Shown here: piece after piece, positions 35,569 through 44,464 of the stretch
How positions within the stretch are numbered: position 1 is the first letter of the stretch
Layout of the letters: each line of letters begins with the position of its first letter
Assembly: GCA_016124655.1 (NCBI GenBank)
Contig: WGNI01000008.1
Coordinates: forward strand, 1-63,752
DNA: 63,752 nucleotides
Reading direction: 5' to 3'
From: Alphaproteobacteria bacterium
GTDB lineage: Bacteria > Pseudomonadota > Alphaproteobacteria > Caulobacterales > Aquidulcibacteraceae
Translations under genes and position numbers: made by a program
Notes under the pieces: generated by a model
The model's database searches: none
Told to the model about the DNA's origin: nothing
What the model saw: only the letters and a program-made list of their open reading frames with translations

Positions 35569-36431
35569 GCGGATTGCGGGGCGGCGTTGCGTGCGCGCCA
35601 GATCAGCCAGGCGCCGAAGGCGATCATCGGCAGCGACAAGAGCAGGCCCATGGTGACGTAACCCTGCAGCGCCTCGGGCATGTGCGCGTCGGGCTCGCGC
35701 ACCTGCTCAAGGCTGGCGCGCGCGAGGCCGTAGCCGACAAGAAACAAGCCTGTGGTCAGGCCGGGCCGCTGCAGGGCGTTGAAGCGATGCGTCGCCACGC
35801 GCAGCACGATGAACAACAGCAAGCCTTCAAGCACTGCTTCATACACTTGGCTGGGATGACGCGCTTCCGGCCCGCCATGGGGAAACACCATCGCCCACGG
35901 CACGTCGGCAGGTCTGCCCCACAATTCGCCGTTCACGAAATTGGCGATGCGGCCGAAGAACAAGCCGATGGGCGCGGCCGCCGCCACCGAGTCGCCGACG
36001 CTGAGCAGCGATGCCTTGCGTGAATAGGCGAACCATAGGATCGCCAGGATCACGCCGATCAAGCCGCCATGGAACGCCATGCCGCCTTCCCAGATGCGCA
36101 GGATCGTCAAAGGATCGTCGGCGATGCGCGCGCGCTCCGCCGCGCTTGGCAGCATGTAAAACAGCACATAGCCCAGCCGGCCGCCGAGAATGACGCCGAT
36201 GGTCGCCCAAAAGAGCAGATCATCAGTCTGCGCGGCGGTCATCGGTGGCTTGGCGGCGCCCCAGAGCCTGGGCGTATTGATCAGCTGCACGATGTAGCGC
36301 CAGCCCAGCAGCAGGCCGGCGATGTAGGCCAGCGCGTACCAGCGCAGCTCGAACGGGCCGACGCCGCCGAAGGGTCCGATGCGCAGCGCCACAGGATCCA
36401 GATTGGGGAATTGCAGCGCGGCTTCGATCAT
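35565..36431 (-). CDS. lgt: Prolipoprotein diacylglyceryl transferase Lgt
   Basis: A 288-residue inner-membrane enzyme that transfers diacylglycerol to the lipobox Cys of prolipoproteins. It has about seven membrane segments. The family signature is GRIANFVNGELWGRPADVPW; GGLIGVILAILWFAYSRK and the C-terminal R-x(n)-E-QVREPD also match. The start at 36431 is supported by AGAGGGA upstream; the frame is open for a further 104 codons, which are unlike the family and run opposite to ubiK. Predicted lipoproteins in this window (pstS, the hydrolase, the MliC protein) would be substrates. Confidence 0.94.
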   Translation of the reverse strand: MIEAALQFPNLDPVALRIGPFGGVGPFELRWYALAYIAGLLLGWRYIVQLINTPRLWGAAKPPMTAAQTDDLLFWATIGVILGGRLGYVLFYMLPSAAERARIADDPLTILRIWEGGMAFHGGLIGVILAILWFAYSRKASLLSVGDSVAAAAPIGLFFGRIANFVNGELWGRPADVPWAMVFPHGGPEARHPSQVYEAVLEGLLLFIVLRVATHRFNALQRPGLTTGLFLVGYGLARASLEQVREPDAHMPEALQGYVTMGLLLSLPMIAFGAWLIWRARNAAPQSA

Positions 36432-36507
36432 GCGTTTCCCTCTGAGCGCAGCCGCCGCATTGAAGCGGGCCGCGCGGCTTTCTAAGTTCCCTGCGGAAAG
36501 GGCGCAA

Positions 36508-36759
36508 ATGCAAAGCCAAAACACCGTCTTTGATGACATGGCCAAATTGATGACCGGCGCGATGGGCATGGCGCAGGGTCTGCAGTCTGAAGCCAAGACC
36601 TTCCTGCGTGCGCAGGCGGACCGGGTCGTCGCGGAAATGGACCTCGTCAGCCGCGAAGAGTTCGAGGCGATCAAGCAATTGGCCGCGGAAGCGCGGGCTG
36701 AAGCGGACGCGCTGCGCGACCGTCTCGACGCGTTGGAGCGCAAGCTCGCCGGCGTTTAG
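36508..36759 (+). CDS. ubiK: UbiK-like accessory factor (BMFP/YqiC family)
   Basis: An 83-residue helical protein. The N-terminal amphipathic helix (FDDMAKLMTGAMGMAQGLQ) and the C-terminal coiled coil (EEFEAIKQLAAEARAEADALRDRLDALERKL) match UbiK/YqiC, which stimulates ubiquinone synthesis and binds lipids. The start at 36508 follows GGAAAGGG. It is divergent from lgt. Good family match in spite of the small size. Confidence 0.88.
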   Translation: MQSQNTVFDDMAKLMTGAMGMAQGLQSEAKTFLRAQADRVVAEMDLVSREEFEAIKQLAAEARAEADALRDRLDALERKLAGV

Positions 36760-36941
36760 CGCATGGGATTTTCACGCGCCGGCGCCGTGTGATCCGCAGT
36801 TGCTCGTTAACCCGAACGCCCCTAGCTTGACTTGGGGAAGTGATTCGGCGCCGCCGGGGAAGCTGCGCGATCCAAGGGCAGACGCACGCGAGCCTCCGGC
36901 ATGTCGCGGGAGGCGCCACACCGCACGCTGGGGAGCCGCCC

Positions 36942-37448
36942 ATGGAACTCTATCTCGACGACGAAGATCTTGAAGCCGCCGACACGATGGAGCTCGTGGA
37001 GGCGATCGTCGGCTCCGACGCGCGCTTCTCGGTCGAGCGGGCCGATGACGGCGACGTGCAGTTCGCCTTTGACGGGCCGTGGGCGGGCGCTGCGGGTTAT
37101 TTCAGCTTTCGGGAAGAATTGCCGGCGCTTTTGTTCACGCTCGGCTTCGATCTGCGCGCGCCCGCCACACGCATCGGCGACGCCGCGCGGCTGGCCGCGC
37201 TGATCAACGAAAATCTCTGGCTTGGACATTTCGATGTGTGGAGCGATGACGGCTCCATCATCTTCCGGCACTCGCTGCCCATGATCGGGCGCGATGAAAT
37301 CTCGTGCGGCGAAGTGCAGGCGCTGCTTGCGGCTGCGCTCGACGCCGCCGACCGGTTTTATCCCGCCTTTGCGTTTCTCCTGGAAAGCGGCCGCACTCCG
37401 GAAGACGCAGCGAAAGCCGCGATGTTCGAAACGGCCGGTGAAGCGTGA
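36942..37448 (+). CDS. YbjN domain-containing protein
   Basis: A 168-residue protein with the YbjN fold, which is related to type III secretion chaperones. It has PALLFTLGFDLRAPATRIGDAARLAALINENLWLGHFDVWSDDGSIIFRHSL-like spacing: ALINENLWLGHFDVWSDDG is the family-conserved part. YbjN proteins affect motility, stress response and surface polysaccharide in enterobacteria, but the mechanism is unclear. The start at 36942 has GGGGAG 8 bases before. The next gene, proC, begins 6 bases after the stop. Confidence 0.85.
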   Translation: MELYLDDEDLEAADTMELVEAIVGSDARFSVERADDGDVQFAFDGPWAGAAGYFSFREELPALLFTLGFDLRAPATRIGDAARLAALINENLWLGHFDVWSDDGSIIFRHSLPMIGRDEISCGEVQALLAAALDAADRFYPAFAFLLESGRTPEDAAKAAMFETAGEA

Positions 37449-37454
37449 TGTGAC

Positions 37455-38285
37455 ATGAGCAGTCTCGACGCGCCGCGCGTGGTTCTGGTCGGCGCCGGCC
37501 AGATGGGCGGCGCGCTGGTGCGCGGCTGGGTAGATGCGGTGCGTCGCGGCGGCGGGCTGGAGCTCACCGTGCTGGAGCCGAATTTCGACCAAGGCCTAGC
37601 GCAGGCGCTTGAGTCCGTGGGCGCGGTGCTTAATCCGCCGGATCAAGGCGCTGCCGATATCGTCGTCTTCGCCGTGAAGCCGCAAACCTTCGCCGCCGCC
37701 GCGGAAAGCGCGCGCGGCTTTATCGGTCCCGGCACGATCGTGCTGTCCGTTATGGCCGGGCTCAGCATCGCCGATCTTTCACGTACGCTCGGCGTGGAGC
37801 GCATCGTTCGCGCCATGCCCAATACGCCGGGCCAGATTGGGCGCGGCGTGACGGCGTATGTGTCCGCGTCTGCGTGCTCTGATAATGATCGCGCGCTGGT
37901 GGAGCAATTGCTGACGCCGTTGGGCGCGGTGGAGCCGATCGCGGCGGAGCGGCTGATGGATGTCGTCACCGCGGTATCGGGCTCGGGGCCGGCTTATGTT
38001 TTCCTGCTGGCGGAAGTGTTGGCTGCTGTGGGCGAAGCGGAAGGGCTGGAGCGCGACACCGCGCGGCGGCTTGCGCGGCAGACCGTCGGCGGCGCCGGCG
38101 CGCTGATGCTGGAAAGCGAGGCCGACGCCGCGACGCTGCGCAAGCAGGTGACGTCGCCGGGCGGCACGACGCAAGCCGCACTCGACGTGCTGCAGGCGCC
38201 GGATGGCCTTGCGCCGCTGCTGCGGCGGGCTGTGTCGGCGGCGGCGCGGCGGTCGCGGGAGCTGGGCAAGCCCGGCGGCGGCTAG
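37455..38285 (+). CDS. proC: Pyrroline-5-carboxylate reductase ProC
   Basis: A 276-residue NADPH-dependent enzyme for the last step of proline synthesis. The Rossmann motif is VLVGAGQMGGALVRGW (about residues 10-25); IVRAMPNTPGQIGRGVTAY and AVSGSGPAYVFLLAEVL, and RKQVTSPGGTTQAALDVL near the C-terminus, are the ProC signatures. It sits in the order YbjN-proC, common in alphaproteobacteria. It acts in the reverse direction to PutA at 20896. Confidence 0.95.
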   Translation: MSSLDAPRVVLVGAGQMGGALVRGWVDAVRRGGGLELTVLEPNFDQGLAQALESVGAVLNPPDQGAADIVVFAVKPQTFAAAAESARGFIGPGTIVLSVMAGLSIADLSRTLGVERIVRAMPNTPGQIGRGVTAYVSASACSDNDRALVEQLLTPLGAVEPIAAERLMDVVTAVSGSGPAYVFLLAEVLAAVGEAEGLERDTARRLARQTVGGAGALMLESEADAATLRKQVTSPGGTTQAALDVLQAPDGLAPLLRRAVSAAARRSRELGKPGGG

Positions 38286-38349
38286 GGCGTTCGGCGCGGT
38301 GGACGCGCTCTCGCCGCGCGCTAAACTCACGCCCGCTTGGAGCCGCTTG

Positions 38350-38658
38350 ATGAAAAAGCTGATCGCACTCGCCATCTTGGCCGCGCTCGCGGCCTGCCAG
38401 ACCAATCCCTGGACGTCGGACAATCCGCCGCTGCCGCCGGACGGGCCGATCCTTTATTCCTGCGCCGACGGCACGCAATTGCAGGTCACGTATGAGGGCG
38501 ATCAGGCGCTGGTCTCGATCGTCGGCGGCGTATCGATGGCGCTGCCAGCGACGGGGACCAATTACTACTCCAACGGCCGCTACGGCCTGCGCGGCGCGGG
38601 CGCTGCGGCGCAATGGGAAGTCGGGCGGCGTGCGCCGACTTCGTGTCAGGGCGGATAG
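38350..38658 (+). CDS. MliC-like lipoprotein
   Basis: A 102-residue predicted lipoprotein with lipobox LAAC (Cys16). The mature part (YSCADGTQLQVTYEGDQALV, then YYSNGRYGLRG) follows the MliC/PliC plan: a Cys pair, a beta-barrel and the SGxxY-like stretch TGTNYYSNG. Such proteins inhibit C-type lysozymes. The stop lies 2 bases before the next start. Family assignment is by pattern and rated moderate. Confidence 0.75.
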   Translation: MKKLIALAILAALAACQTNPWTSDNPPLPPDGPILYSCADGTQLQVTYEGDQALVSIVGGVSMALPATGTNYYSNGRYGLRGAGAAAQWEVGRRAPTSCQGG

Positions 38659-38660
38659 GC

Positions 38661-39272
38661 ATGAGCATGTTGGATGCGCAGAAGCGCGCAGCGCTGGGCC
38701 GGGCCGCGCTGCAAGCGGCGGCGGCAAAGCCTTGGCGCGATGTCACGCTGTTCGATCTGGCGGACGCGGCCGGCGCGCCGGCGCAGGATCTTTATCCCGC
38801 GTCCATGGCGGACGCCGCGGACGCCGCGGAAGAATTCTTCGATCGGGCGATGGCTGCGGATATGCGCGGGGTCGATGCGGAGCAATCCGTGCGCGACCGC
38901 CTGTTTGATTGCATCATGCGGCGGTTCGAAGCGATGGAACCGCATCGTGCTGCAATTGCGGCGATGGAGGTGGGGCAGGACCGCGATCCCACGGCGCTCG
39001 CCGCAGCGCATCAGCGGCATGTGCGCGCGGCCAAATGGGCGCTGACGCTGTGCGGACTCGACGCGGATTATATGAGCGGGCAGGCGCGCGCGCAGGGCCT
39101 GGCGGTGATCATCGGGCAGGCGCGGCTGGCGTGGCGGGGCGATGACGCGGGCGACTTCGCCAAGACGATGGCGTCGCTGGATAAGAATCTGCGTCGCGCG
39201 GAGGAGATGTTCGGACGCTTCGCGGGGTTCGGCGCGAAGAAAACCGACGAGCCGCCCGCCGAGCAGACCTGA
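38661..39272 (+). CDS. TetR/COQ9-like protein
   Basis: A 203-residue all-helical protein. The N-terminal part (RAALQAAAAKPWRDVTLFDLADAAGAPAQDLY) looks like a helix-turn-helix of TetR type, and the remainder is a helical core with GLAVIIGQARLAWRGDD. COQ9, a lipid-binding ubiquinone-synthesis protein, has the same fold, and a ubiK homolog lies 2 kb upstream, so both a regulator and a COQ9-like role are possible. It lies upstream of the fliF cluster but is separated by a CtrA-like site, so it is probably not part of it. Confidence 0.7.
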   Translation: MSMLDAQKRAALGRAALQAAAAKPWRDVTLFDLADAAGAPAQDLYPASMADAADAAEEFFDRAMAADMRGVDAEQSVRDRLFDCIMRRFEAMEPHRAAIAAMEVGQDRDPTALAAAHQRHVRAAKWALTLCGLDADYMSGQARAQGLAVIIGQARLAWRGDDAGDFAKTMASLDKNLRRAEEMFGRFAGFGAKKTDEPPAEQT

Positions 39273-39294
39273 AGGCGCTGCGCGCCGGCGCCGA

Positions 39295-39309
39295 TTAACG
39301 TTCCCTTCA
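39295..39309 (+). promoter_or_regulatory. CtrA-like box upstream of fliF
   Basis: TTAA (39295-39298), 7 bases, TTCA (39306-39309) matches the CtrA consensus TTAA-N7-TTAA at seven of eight positions. It lies about 75 bases before the fliF start. In Caulobacter the fliF operon is a class II, CtrA-dependent operon, so this is a good candidate activator site. Confidence 0.65.
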
Positions 39310-39379
39310 CCGACACCGGGAAAATTCTGCCCACCTGGCGCGCACGCCGCGCGCGAGAGAAACGGTGGGTTAGCGGATC

Positions 39380-41023
39380 GTGAACGCGTTCACGCAATTG
39401 ATGATGCGCATCGGGCCGACGCGGCTGATCGCGGGCTCGGTGATCGTCGCCATCGTGGCGGCGGGATTGTTTGCGCTGTTGTTCCGGCTTGGCGGCGAAG
39501 AAAAAGCGCTGCTGTTCTCCGGCATCGACATGCGCGAGGCGGGCGAGATCGTCGACCGGCTTGAGCAAAACGGCATCGCGTACGAATTGCGCGGCGACGG
39601 CACGACGATTTTCGTGCCGCGCAGCCAGGTGTTGTCGGCGCGGATGATGCTGTCTGCGGACGGATTGCCGTCGCGCGGATCGGTCGGCTACGAAATCTTC
39701 GATTCCAGCGACGCGCTGGGTCAGACGCAATTCCAGCAGAACATCAACCGGCTGCGTGCGCTGGAGGGCGAGCTCTCGCGCACGATTGAATCGCTCGACG
39801 GCGTGGCGTCGGCGCGCGTGCATCTGGTTTTGCCGGAACGGCAATTGTTTCAGCGCGAGACGCAAAACCCCACCGCGTCCATCGTTCTGGAATTGCGCCG
39901 GGATGATCTGACGCCGGGCCAGGTGCGCGCGATCCGGAATCTTGTCGCCGGCGCCGTGCCGGGCCTGCAATCCTCGCGCGTCACGATCGTGGACGGCGCC
40001 GGGCGCATGCTGGCGCAGGCCAGCGAGAGCGGCGAGGAGGCGATCGCGGAAGGCGTGGATGCGCGCAAGGTCGCGATTGAAACGCGCATTCGCCAAACCG
40101 TGATGGATATCGTGGAGGGCGTTGTCGGCGCGGGCAAAGCGCGTGTGCAGGTCAATGCCGACATGGATTTCAACCGCGTGACGGAAAACTCCGAGCGGTT
40201 CGATCCGGAGGGCCGGGTTGCGCGTTCGGTGCGCACGTCGGAAACGACGGAAGAATCCTCCGATGGCTCATCGGGGCAGGCCGCGTCGGCCAGCGCGAAT
40301 ATTCCCGATGGCGCGGGCGGCGCCGGCGCTGCAAGCGCTGCGCGCGATAGTTCAACCACTTCGGAAGAAGTCACCAATTACGAGATTTCGCGCACAACGC
40401 GGACGGAAATCACCGAAGGGGGCCGAATGCGCCGGCTGTCGGTCGCCGTTGCGGTCGATGGCGTGACGACGCCGGGCGCGGACGGCGCGGAGGCGACATG
40501 GGCGCCGCGCGACGCCGCGCAATTGCAGGAAATCACGGCGCTGGTGCGCGCTGCGGTCGGCTTCAATGAAGAGCGCGGCGACAGCGTCGAGGTGCGCACG
40601 ATCCAGTTCGAGCAACCGGAAGCGGCGCAAGCGGCGGCGGCGGCGAAGGGCGGCCTGCCGTTTGAGCCGATGCGATTGGTGGAAGTCGGCGCGATGATGC
40701 TAACGGCGCTGGCGTTGATCTTCTTCGTGTTGCGGCCGCTGATCGCGGGATTGGTGCGCGGCGCCTCCGGCATTCGCGGCGCAACGCCGGATGATGTCGC
40801 CATCGCGGGCTCCTCCGGGGGCGGGGGCGGCGGCGGCATGATGGCGCAATTGCCTGGACCCAACATGGATGATCTCGCCACACCGGTCGATCCGGTGATC
40901 GATGTGGCGCGCGTGCAGGGCCAAGTGCGCGTATCGGCGGTGAAGAAGGTCGCCGAAGTGGTCGCCGAACATCCCGAGGAATCCGCGCAGATCATTCGCG
41001 GCTGGCTGAATAACGCGGTGTAG
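39380..41023 (+). CDS. fliF: Flagellar MS-ring protein FliF
   Basis: A 547-residue protein that forms the MS ring in the inner membrane, base for the switch and the export gate. It has two membrane segments, at about residues 14-35 ([20 protein letters not shown]) and 435-455 ([13 protein letters not shown]), ring-building motifs between, and the C-terminal tail [23 protein letters not shown] that binds FliG. The start is GTG at 39380. It is first in the fliF-fliG-fliH-fliN-flbD-flhA cluster. Confidence 0.95.
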   Translation: MNAFTQLMMRIGPTRLIAGSVIVAIVAAGLFALLFRLGGEEKALLFSGIDMREAGEIVDRLEQNGIAYELRGDGTTIFVPRSQVLSARMMLSADGLPSRGSVGYEIFDSSDALGQTQFQQNINRLRALEGELSRTIESLDGVASARVHLVLPERQLFQRETQNPTASIVLELRRDDLTPGQVRAIRNLVAGAVPGLQSSRVTIVDGAGRMLAQASESGEEAIAEGVDARKVAIETRIRQTVMDIVEGVVGAGKARVQVNADMDFNRVTENSERFDPEGRVARSVRTSETTEESSDGSSGQAASASANIPDGAGGAGAASAARDSSTTSEEVTNYEISRTTRTEITEGGRMRRLSVAVAVDGVTTPGADGAEATWAPRDAAQLQEITALVRAAVGFNEERGDSVEVRTIQFEQPEAAQAAAAAKGGLPFEPMRLVEVGAMMLTALALIFFVLRPLIAGLVRGASGIRGATPDDVAIAGSSGGGGGGGMMAQLPGPNMDDLATPVDPVIDVARVQGQVRVSAVKKVAEVVAEHPEESAQIIRGWLNNAV

Positions 41024-41025
41024 CG

Positions 41026-42099
41026 ATGGCGCAAGTTCCCGCCAAAGCCGCCGCGCGCGGCGTCGAAGACGAAGACCGGAAGAACGAAGAGAAGCCGATT
41101 GATCTGTCGGTCTATACCGGCGCGCAGCGGGCGGCGATCATCTTGTTGTGCCTTGGCGAAAACGCCAAGCGGCTCTGGGAAGCGCTGGACGAGGAAGAGA
41201 TCAAGGAATTGTCCCAGGCGATGTCGTCGCTGGGCACGGTGCCGTCGCAGGCTGTCGAACAATTGATTGTGGAATTCATCAAACGTCTGGCCGGGGCGGG
41301 TTCGATCACCGGCTCGTACGAACAGACGCAGCGTCTGCTTGTGGCGTTCCTGCCGCAGGAAAAAGTCGAGACGCTGATGGAGGAAATCCGCGGCCCGGCG
41401 GGACGCAACATCTGGGACAAGCTGACAAACGTGAACGAGCAGGTGCTCGCGGCCTATCTCAAGAACGAATACCCGCAAACCGTGGCGGTGGTGTTGTCGA
41501 AGGTGACGCCGGATCACGCCGCGCGCGTGCTCGCCGAGTTGCCGGAGGATTTCGCCGCGGAGTGCGTGCAGCGGATGCTGGCGATGGAGCCGGTGCAACG
41601 CGACGTTCTGGACAAGATTGAATTGACGCTGCGGTCTGAGTTCATGTCCAACCTCGCGCGCACCTCGAAGCGCGATCCGCACGAGATGATGGCGGAAATT
41701 TTCAACAGCTTCGACCGGCAGACGGAGTCGCGGTTTCTCACGGCGCTGGAAGAGCGTGCGCGGGACGCCGCGGACCGCATCCGCGCGCTGATGTTTACGT
41801 TCGAGGATTTGAAGAAGCTGGATTCGACAGCGGTGCAGGTGCTGTTGCGCCAGGCCGACAAGTCCGATCTGGCGCTGGCGTTGAAGGGCGCGTCGGACGG
41901 CATTCGGCAATTGTTCTTGTCCAACATGTCGGAGCGCGGCGCGAAGCTGTTGCGCGAAGACATGACGTCGATGGGGCCGGTGCGACTGAAGGATGTCGAT
42001 GCGGCGCAGTCGCGACTGGTGTCGTTGACCAAGGACCTGGCGGCGAGCGGCGAAATCGTTCTGTCCGACGGCAAGTCGGAAGATGAACTCATTTATTAG
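41026..42099 (+). CDS. fliG: Flagellar motor switch protein FliG
   Basis: A 357-residue switch protein at the rotor face. The N-terminal domain (about 25-120) binds FliF; the middle domain has [10 protein letters not shown], the EHPQ-motif variant with Tyr, followed by armadillo repeats. The C-terminal torque domain has charged residues in [20 protein letters not shown] and [19 protein letters not shown]. It starts 2 bases after fliF. The first 25 residues are a charged extension. Confidence 0.95.
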   Translation: MAQVPAKAAARGVEDEDRKNEEKPIDLSVYTGAQRAAIILLCLGENAKRLWEALDEEEIKELSQAMSSLGTVPSQAVEQLIVEFIKRLAGAGSITGSYEQTQRLLVAFLPQEKVETLMEEIRGPAGRNIWDKLTNVNEQVLAAYLKNEYPQTVAVVLSKVTPDHAARVLAELPEDFAAECVQRMLAMEPVQRDVLDKIELTLRSEFMSNLARTSKRDPHEMMAEIFNSFDRQTESRFLTALEERARDAADRIRALMFTFEDLKKLDSTAVQVLLRQADKSDLALALKGASDGIRQLFLSNMSERGAKLLREDMTSMGPVRLKDVDAAQSRLVSLTKDLAASGEIVLSDGKSEDELIY

Positions 42100-42100
42100 G

Positions 42101-42718
42101 ATGTCGGCTCAATCCATGCGGAAATTCGCGTTCGACACTGAATTTGGAACCGAAGCGGCGGCGCTGGCCGATGCTTCGCCCAATGCGCGGCGCACGCTCA
42201 CGCGCGAGGAGGCGGAGGCGCTCGCGGCAGACGCATTCGCGCGTGGACGCGCTGAAGCGGAAGCCGCGGCGACGCAACGATTGAGTGACGCCGCTGCGAC
42301 GTTGGCTGAGGCGGCCGCGCGCATCGAGGCGGGACTCGCCGGCGAGATCGAAGCGTTGCGCGAGGACGCGCGGCGGCTGTCGCTCGCGATCGGGCGCAAG
42401 ATCGCGCAGGAGGCGCTCGATGGTTTCGGCGACGCTCGCATCACGGCCGCGATCGAGGCCGCGCTGGAGCATTTTCCCACGTCGCCGCGCTTGACGGCGC
42501 TAGTGTCGGAAGCCGATGCGCCCCGCATCGAAACGGCGGTGCGCGAGGCCGCGCAGCGCTGCAACGCAACGATCACGTTGCGCACAAGCGCTGCGGCTGA
42601 GCGCGGCGACGTCACGCTCGAGTGGGGCGAAGGACGCATCGATTTCAGCCGGCGCGATGCGTTGGCGGCGATCGAGGCCAAGATTGTGCAATCGCTGAAC
42701 GCAAAGGATGCGCCATGA
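42101..42718 (+). CDS. fliH: Flagellar export regulator FliH (FlbE)
   Basis: A protein of about 205 residues equivalent to FliH, which binds the FliI ATPase and FliN. Near the N-terminus it has MRKFAFDTEFGTEA, the conserved start of caulobacterial FliH/FlbE. The middle is a long charged helix rich in Ala/Glu (AEAEAAATQRLSDAAATLAEA), as is typical. Start choice is uncertain: 42083 (inside fliG) and 42116 are also in frame. The stop overlaps the fliN start (ATGA). Confidence 0.85.
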   Translation: MSAQSMRKFAFDTEFGTEAAALADASPNARRTLTREEAEALAADAFARGRAEAEAAATQRLSDAAATLAEAAARIEAGLAGEIEALREDARRLSLAIGRKIAQEALDGFGDARITAAIEAALEHFPTSPRLTALVSEADAPRIETAVREAAQRCNATITLRTSAAAERGDVTLEWGEGRIDFSRRDALAAIEAKIVQSLNAKDAP

Positions 42719-43050
42719 GCGGCGATATGGAGCTGAATGAATTCGCCGCCGGCGAAACAGGCGACAGTGGCGGCGCGGCGCCGGACTCGGTGGAGCGCAT
42801 CACCGCCAATCTGGCGGCCGTCTATGACGTGCCGGTGCACATCCAGGCAGTGCTGGGGAAAGCGCATGTCGATGTCGCCACGCTTCTGGGCCTCAATCGC
42901 GGCTCGGTGCTGGAGCTTGATCGCAAGATCGGCGAGGCGATCGACATCTACGTGAACAACCGCCTGGTGGCGCGCGGCGAAGTCGTCGTCGTGGAAGACA
43001 GGCTTGGCGTGACGATGACGGAAATCATCAAAGACGGCGATGTGAGCTGA
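42715..43050 (+). CDS. fliN: Flagellar motor switch protein FliN
   Basis: A 111-residue C-ring component. The SpoA/FliN domain occupies residues 35-110: [41 protein letters not shown] and [20 protein letters not shown] match well. It overlaps fliH by 4 bases. No fliM is in this cluster, so it must lie elsewhere, as in Caulobacter. Confidence 0.95.
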   Translation: MSGDMELNEFAAGETGDSGGAAPDSVERITANLAAVYDVPVHIQAVLGKAHVDVATLLGLNRGSVLELDRKIGEAIDIYVNNRLVARGEVVVVEDRLGVTMTEIIKDGDVS

Positions 43051-43081
43051 AGTCGGCCGCGCGCCGATCGGAGTAGTGACG

Positions 43082-44437
43082 ATGCGTTTGTTGATAGTCG
43101 GGGCCCTGGGCGGTCAAATCTCTGCGGCGACGAAGATCGCGCTGCAGCTGGGCGCCAAAGTTGCGCACGTCGATACGATCGAGCAGGCGACTTCGGCCCT
43201 TCGCGCCGGCAAGGGCGCTGACCTCTTGATGGTGGATGCGCGCTTGGACATTGCCGCGCTGATCGCGGCGAACGAGGCAGAGCATATCGTTGCGCCGATC
43301 GTGGCGGCGGGCGTGGGTCTTGATCCTGCGCTTGCGGCGCGCGCAATTCATCAGGGCGCAAAAGAATATATTTCGCTGCCGCCGGATCCGGAGTTGATCG
43401 CGGCGGTGCTTGCGGCGGTGTGCGATGACGCGCCGGCGATGATTGTCGAGGACGCCGCGATGCGGTCGGCGGTCGCGCTGGCGGATCAGATCGCGGCGTC
43501 GGACGCCTCGGTGCTAATCACGGGGGAGAGCGGCGTCGGCAAGGAAGTGATGGCGCGCTATGTGCACGCGAAGTCGCGGCGCAAGGATGCGCCGTTCATC
43601 GCGGTGAATTGCGCGGCGATCCCGGAGCACTTGCTTGAGAGCGAGTTGTTCGGGCACGAGAAGGGCGCGTTCACGGGCGCCATTGCGCGGCGCATCGGGA
43701 AATTTGAAGAGGCCGACGGCGGGACGTTGCTGCTCGACGAAATTTCGGAAATGGATCTGCGTCTGCAGGCCAAGTTGTTGCGGGCGTTACAGGAGCGCGT
43801 GATCGACCGGGTCGGGGGCGCAAAGCCGGTGCCGGTGAATATCCGCATCCTGGCGACATCGAACCGCGACATGGCGCAGGTGGTGCGCGCGGGCGAATTC
43901 CGCGAGGATCTGTTCTATCGCCTCAACGTGGTGAACCTGCGCATTCCGCCGCTGCGCGAGCGCAAGGCTGATCTTGTCGCGCTGGCCAATCACTTCATCG
44001 CCAAATACGCCAAGGCGAACGAGCGGCCGGCGCGCGCGCTCAGCGAAGACGCGCGCCGCCAGGTGCTCGAACACGCCTGGCCAGGCAATGTGCGCGAGCT
44101 GGAGAATGCGATGCATCGCGCTGTGCTGCTTGCGCCTGGCGATGTGATCGGCGCCGACGCCATTCGCGCGCCGGACGGGGCGGCTGTGCATGCGCGCAGC
44201 GATCCCGCGTCGCGGGCCGCTGAAGCCGCGCATGACGCCGCGCGTACGCTTGTCGGCCGCACGGTGGCGGCAGTCGAGCAGGACCTCATCCTTGAGACTC
44301 TCACGCATTGTCTCGGCAATCGCACGCATGCGGCGAATATTCTCGGAATTTCGATCCGCACGCTGCGCAACAAGCTGAAGCTCTATGCGGATTCCGGCGC
44401 GGAGGTGCCGCCGCCGGCGACGGGCCAGGCGGCGTAA
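43082..44437 (+). CDS. flbD: Sigma-54-dependent flagellar regulator FlbD
   Basis: A 451-residue activator of sigma-54 promoters. It has an N-terminal receiver-like domain (residues 1-115; Asp52 in LLMVDARLD), a AAA+ domain with Walker A GESGVGKE (148-155), the sigma-54 contact loop GAFTGA (195-200) and Walker [11 protein letters not shown], and a C-terminal Fis-type helix-turn-helix ([18 protein letters not shown]). In Caulobacter FlbD activates late flagellar genes and represses fliF. The ATG at 43082 has GGAG 8 bases before; the GTG at 43076 is less likely. Confidence 0.95.
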   Translation: MRLLIVGALGGQISAATKIALQLGAKVAHVDTIEQATSALRAGKGADLLMVDARLDIAALIAANEAEHIVAPIVAAGVGLDPALAARAIHQGAKEYISLPPDPELIAAVLAAVCDDAPAMIVEDAAMRSAVALADQIAASDASVLITGESGVGKEVMARYVHAKSRRKDAPFIAVNCAAIPEHLLESELFGHEKGAFTGAIARRIGKFEEADGGTLLLDEISEMDLRLQAKLLRALQERVIDRVGGAKPVPVNIRILATSNRDMAQVVRAGEFREDLFYRLNVVNLRIPPLRERKADLVALANHFIAKYAKANERPARALSEDARRQVLEHAWPGNVRELENAMHRAVLLAPGDVIGADAIRAPDGAAVHARSDPASRAAEAAHDAARTLVGRTVAAVEQDLILETLTHCLGNRTHAANILGISIRTLRNKLKLYADSGAEVPPPATGQAA

Positions 44438-44464
44438 TCCAACACGCATCGCAAAGGGGCAAAG

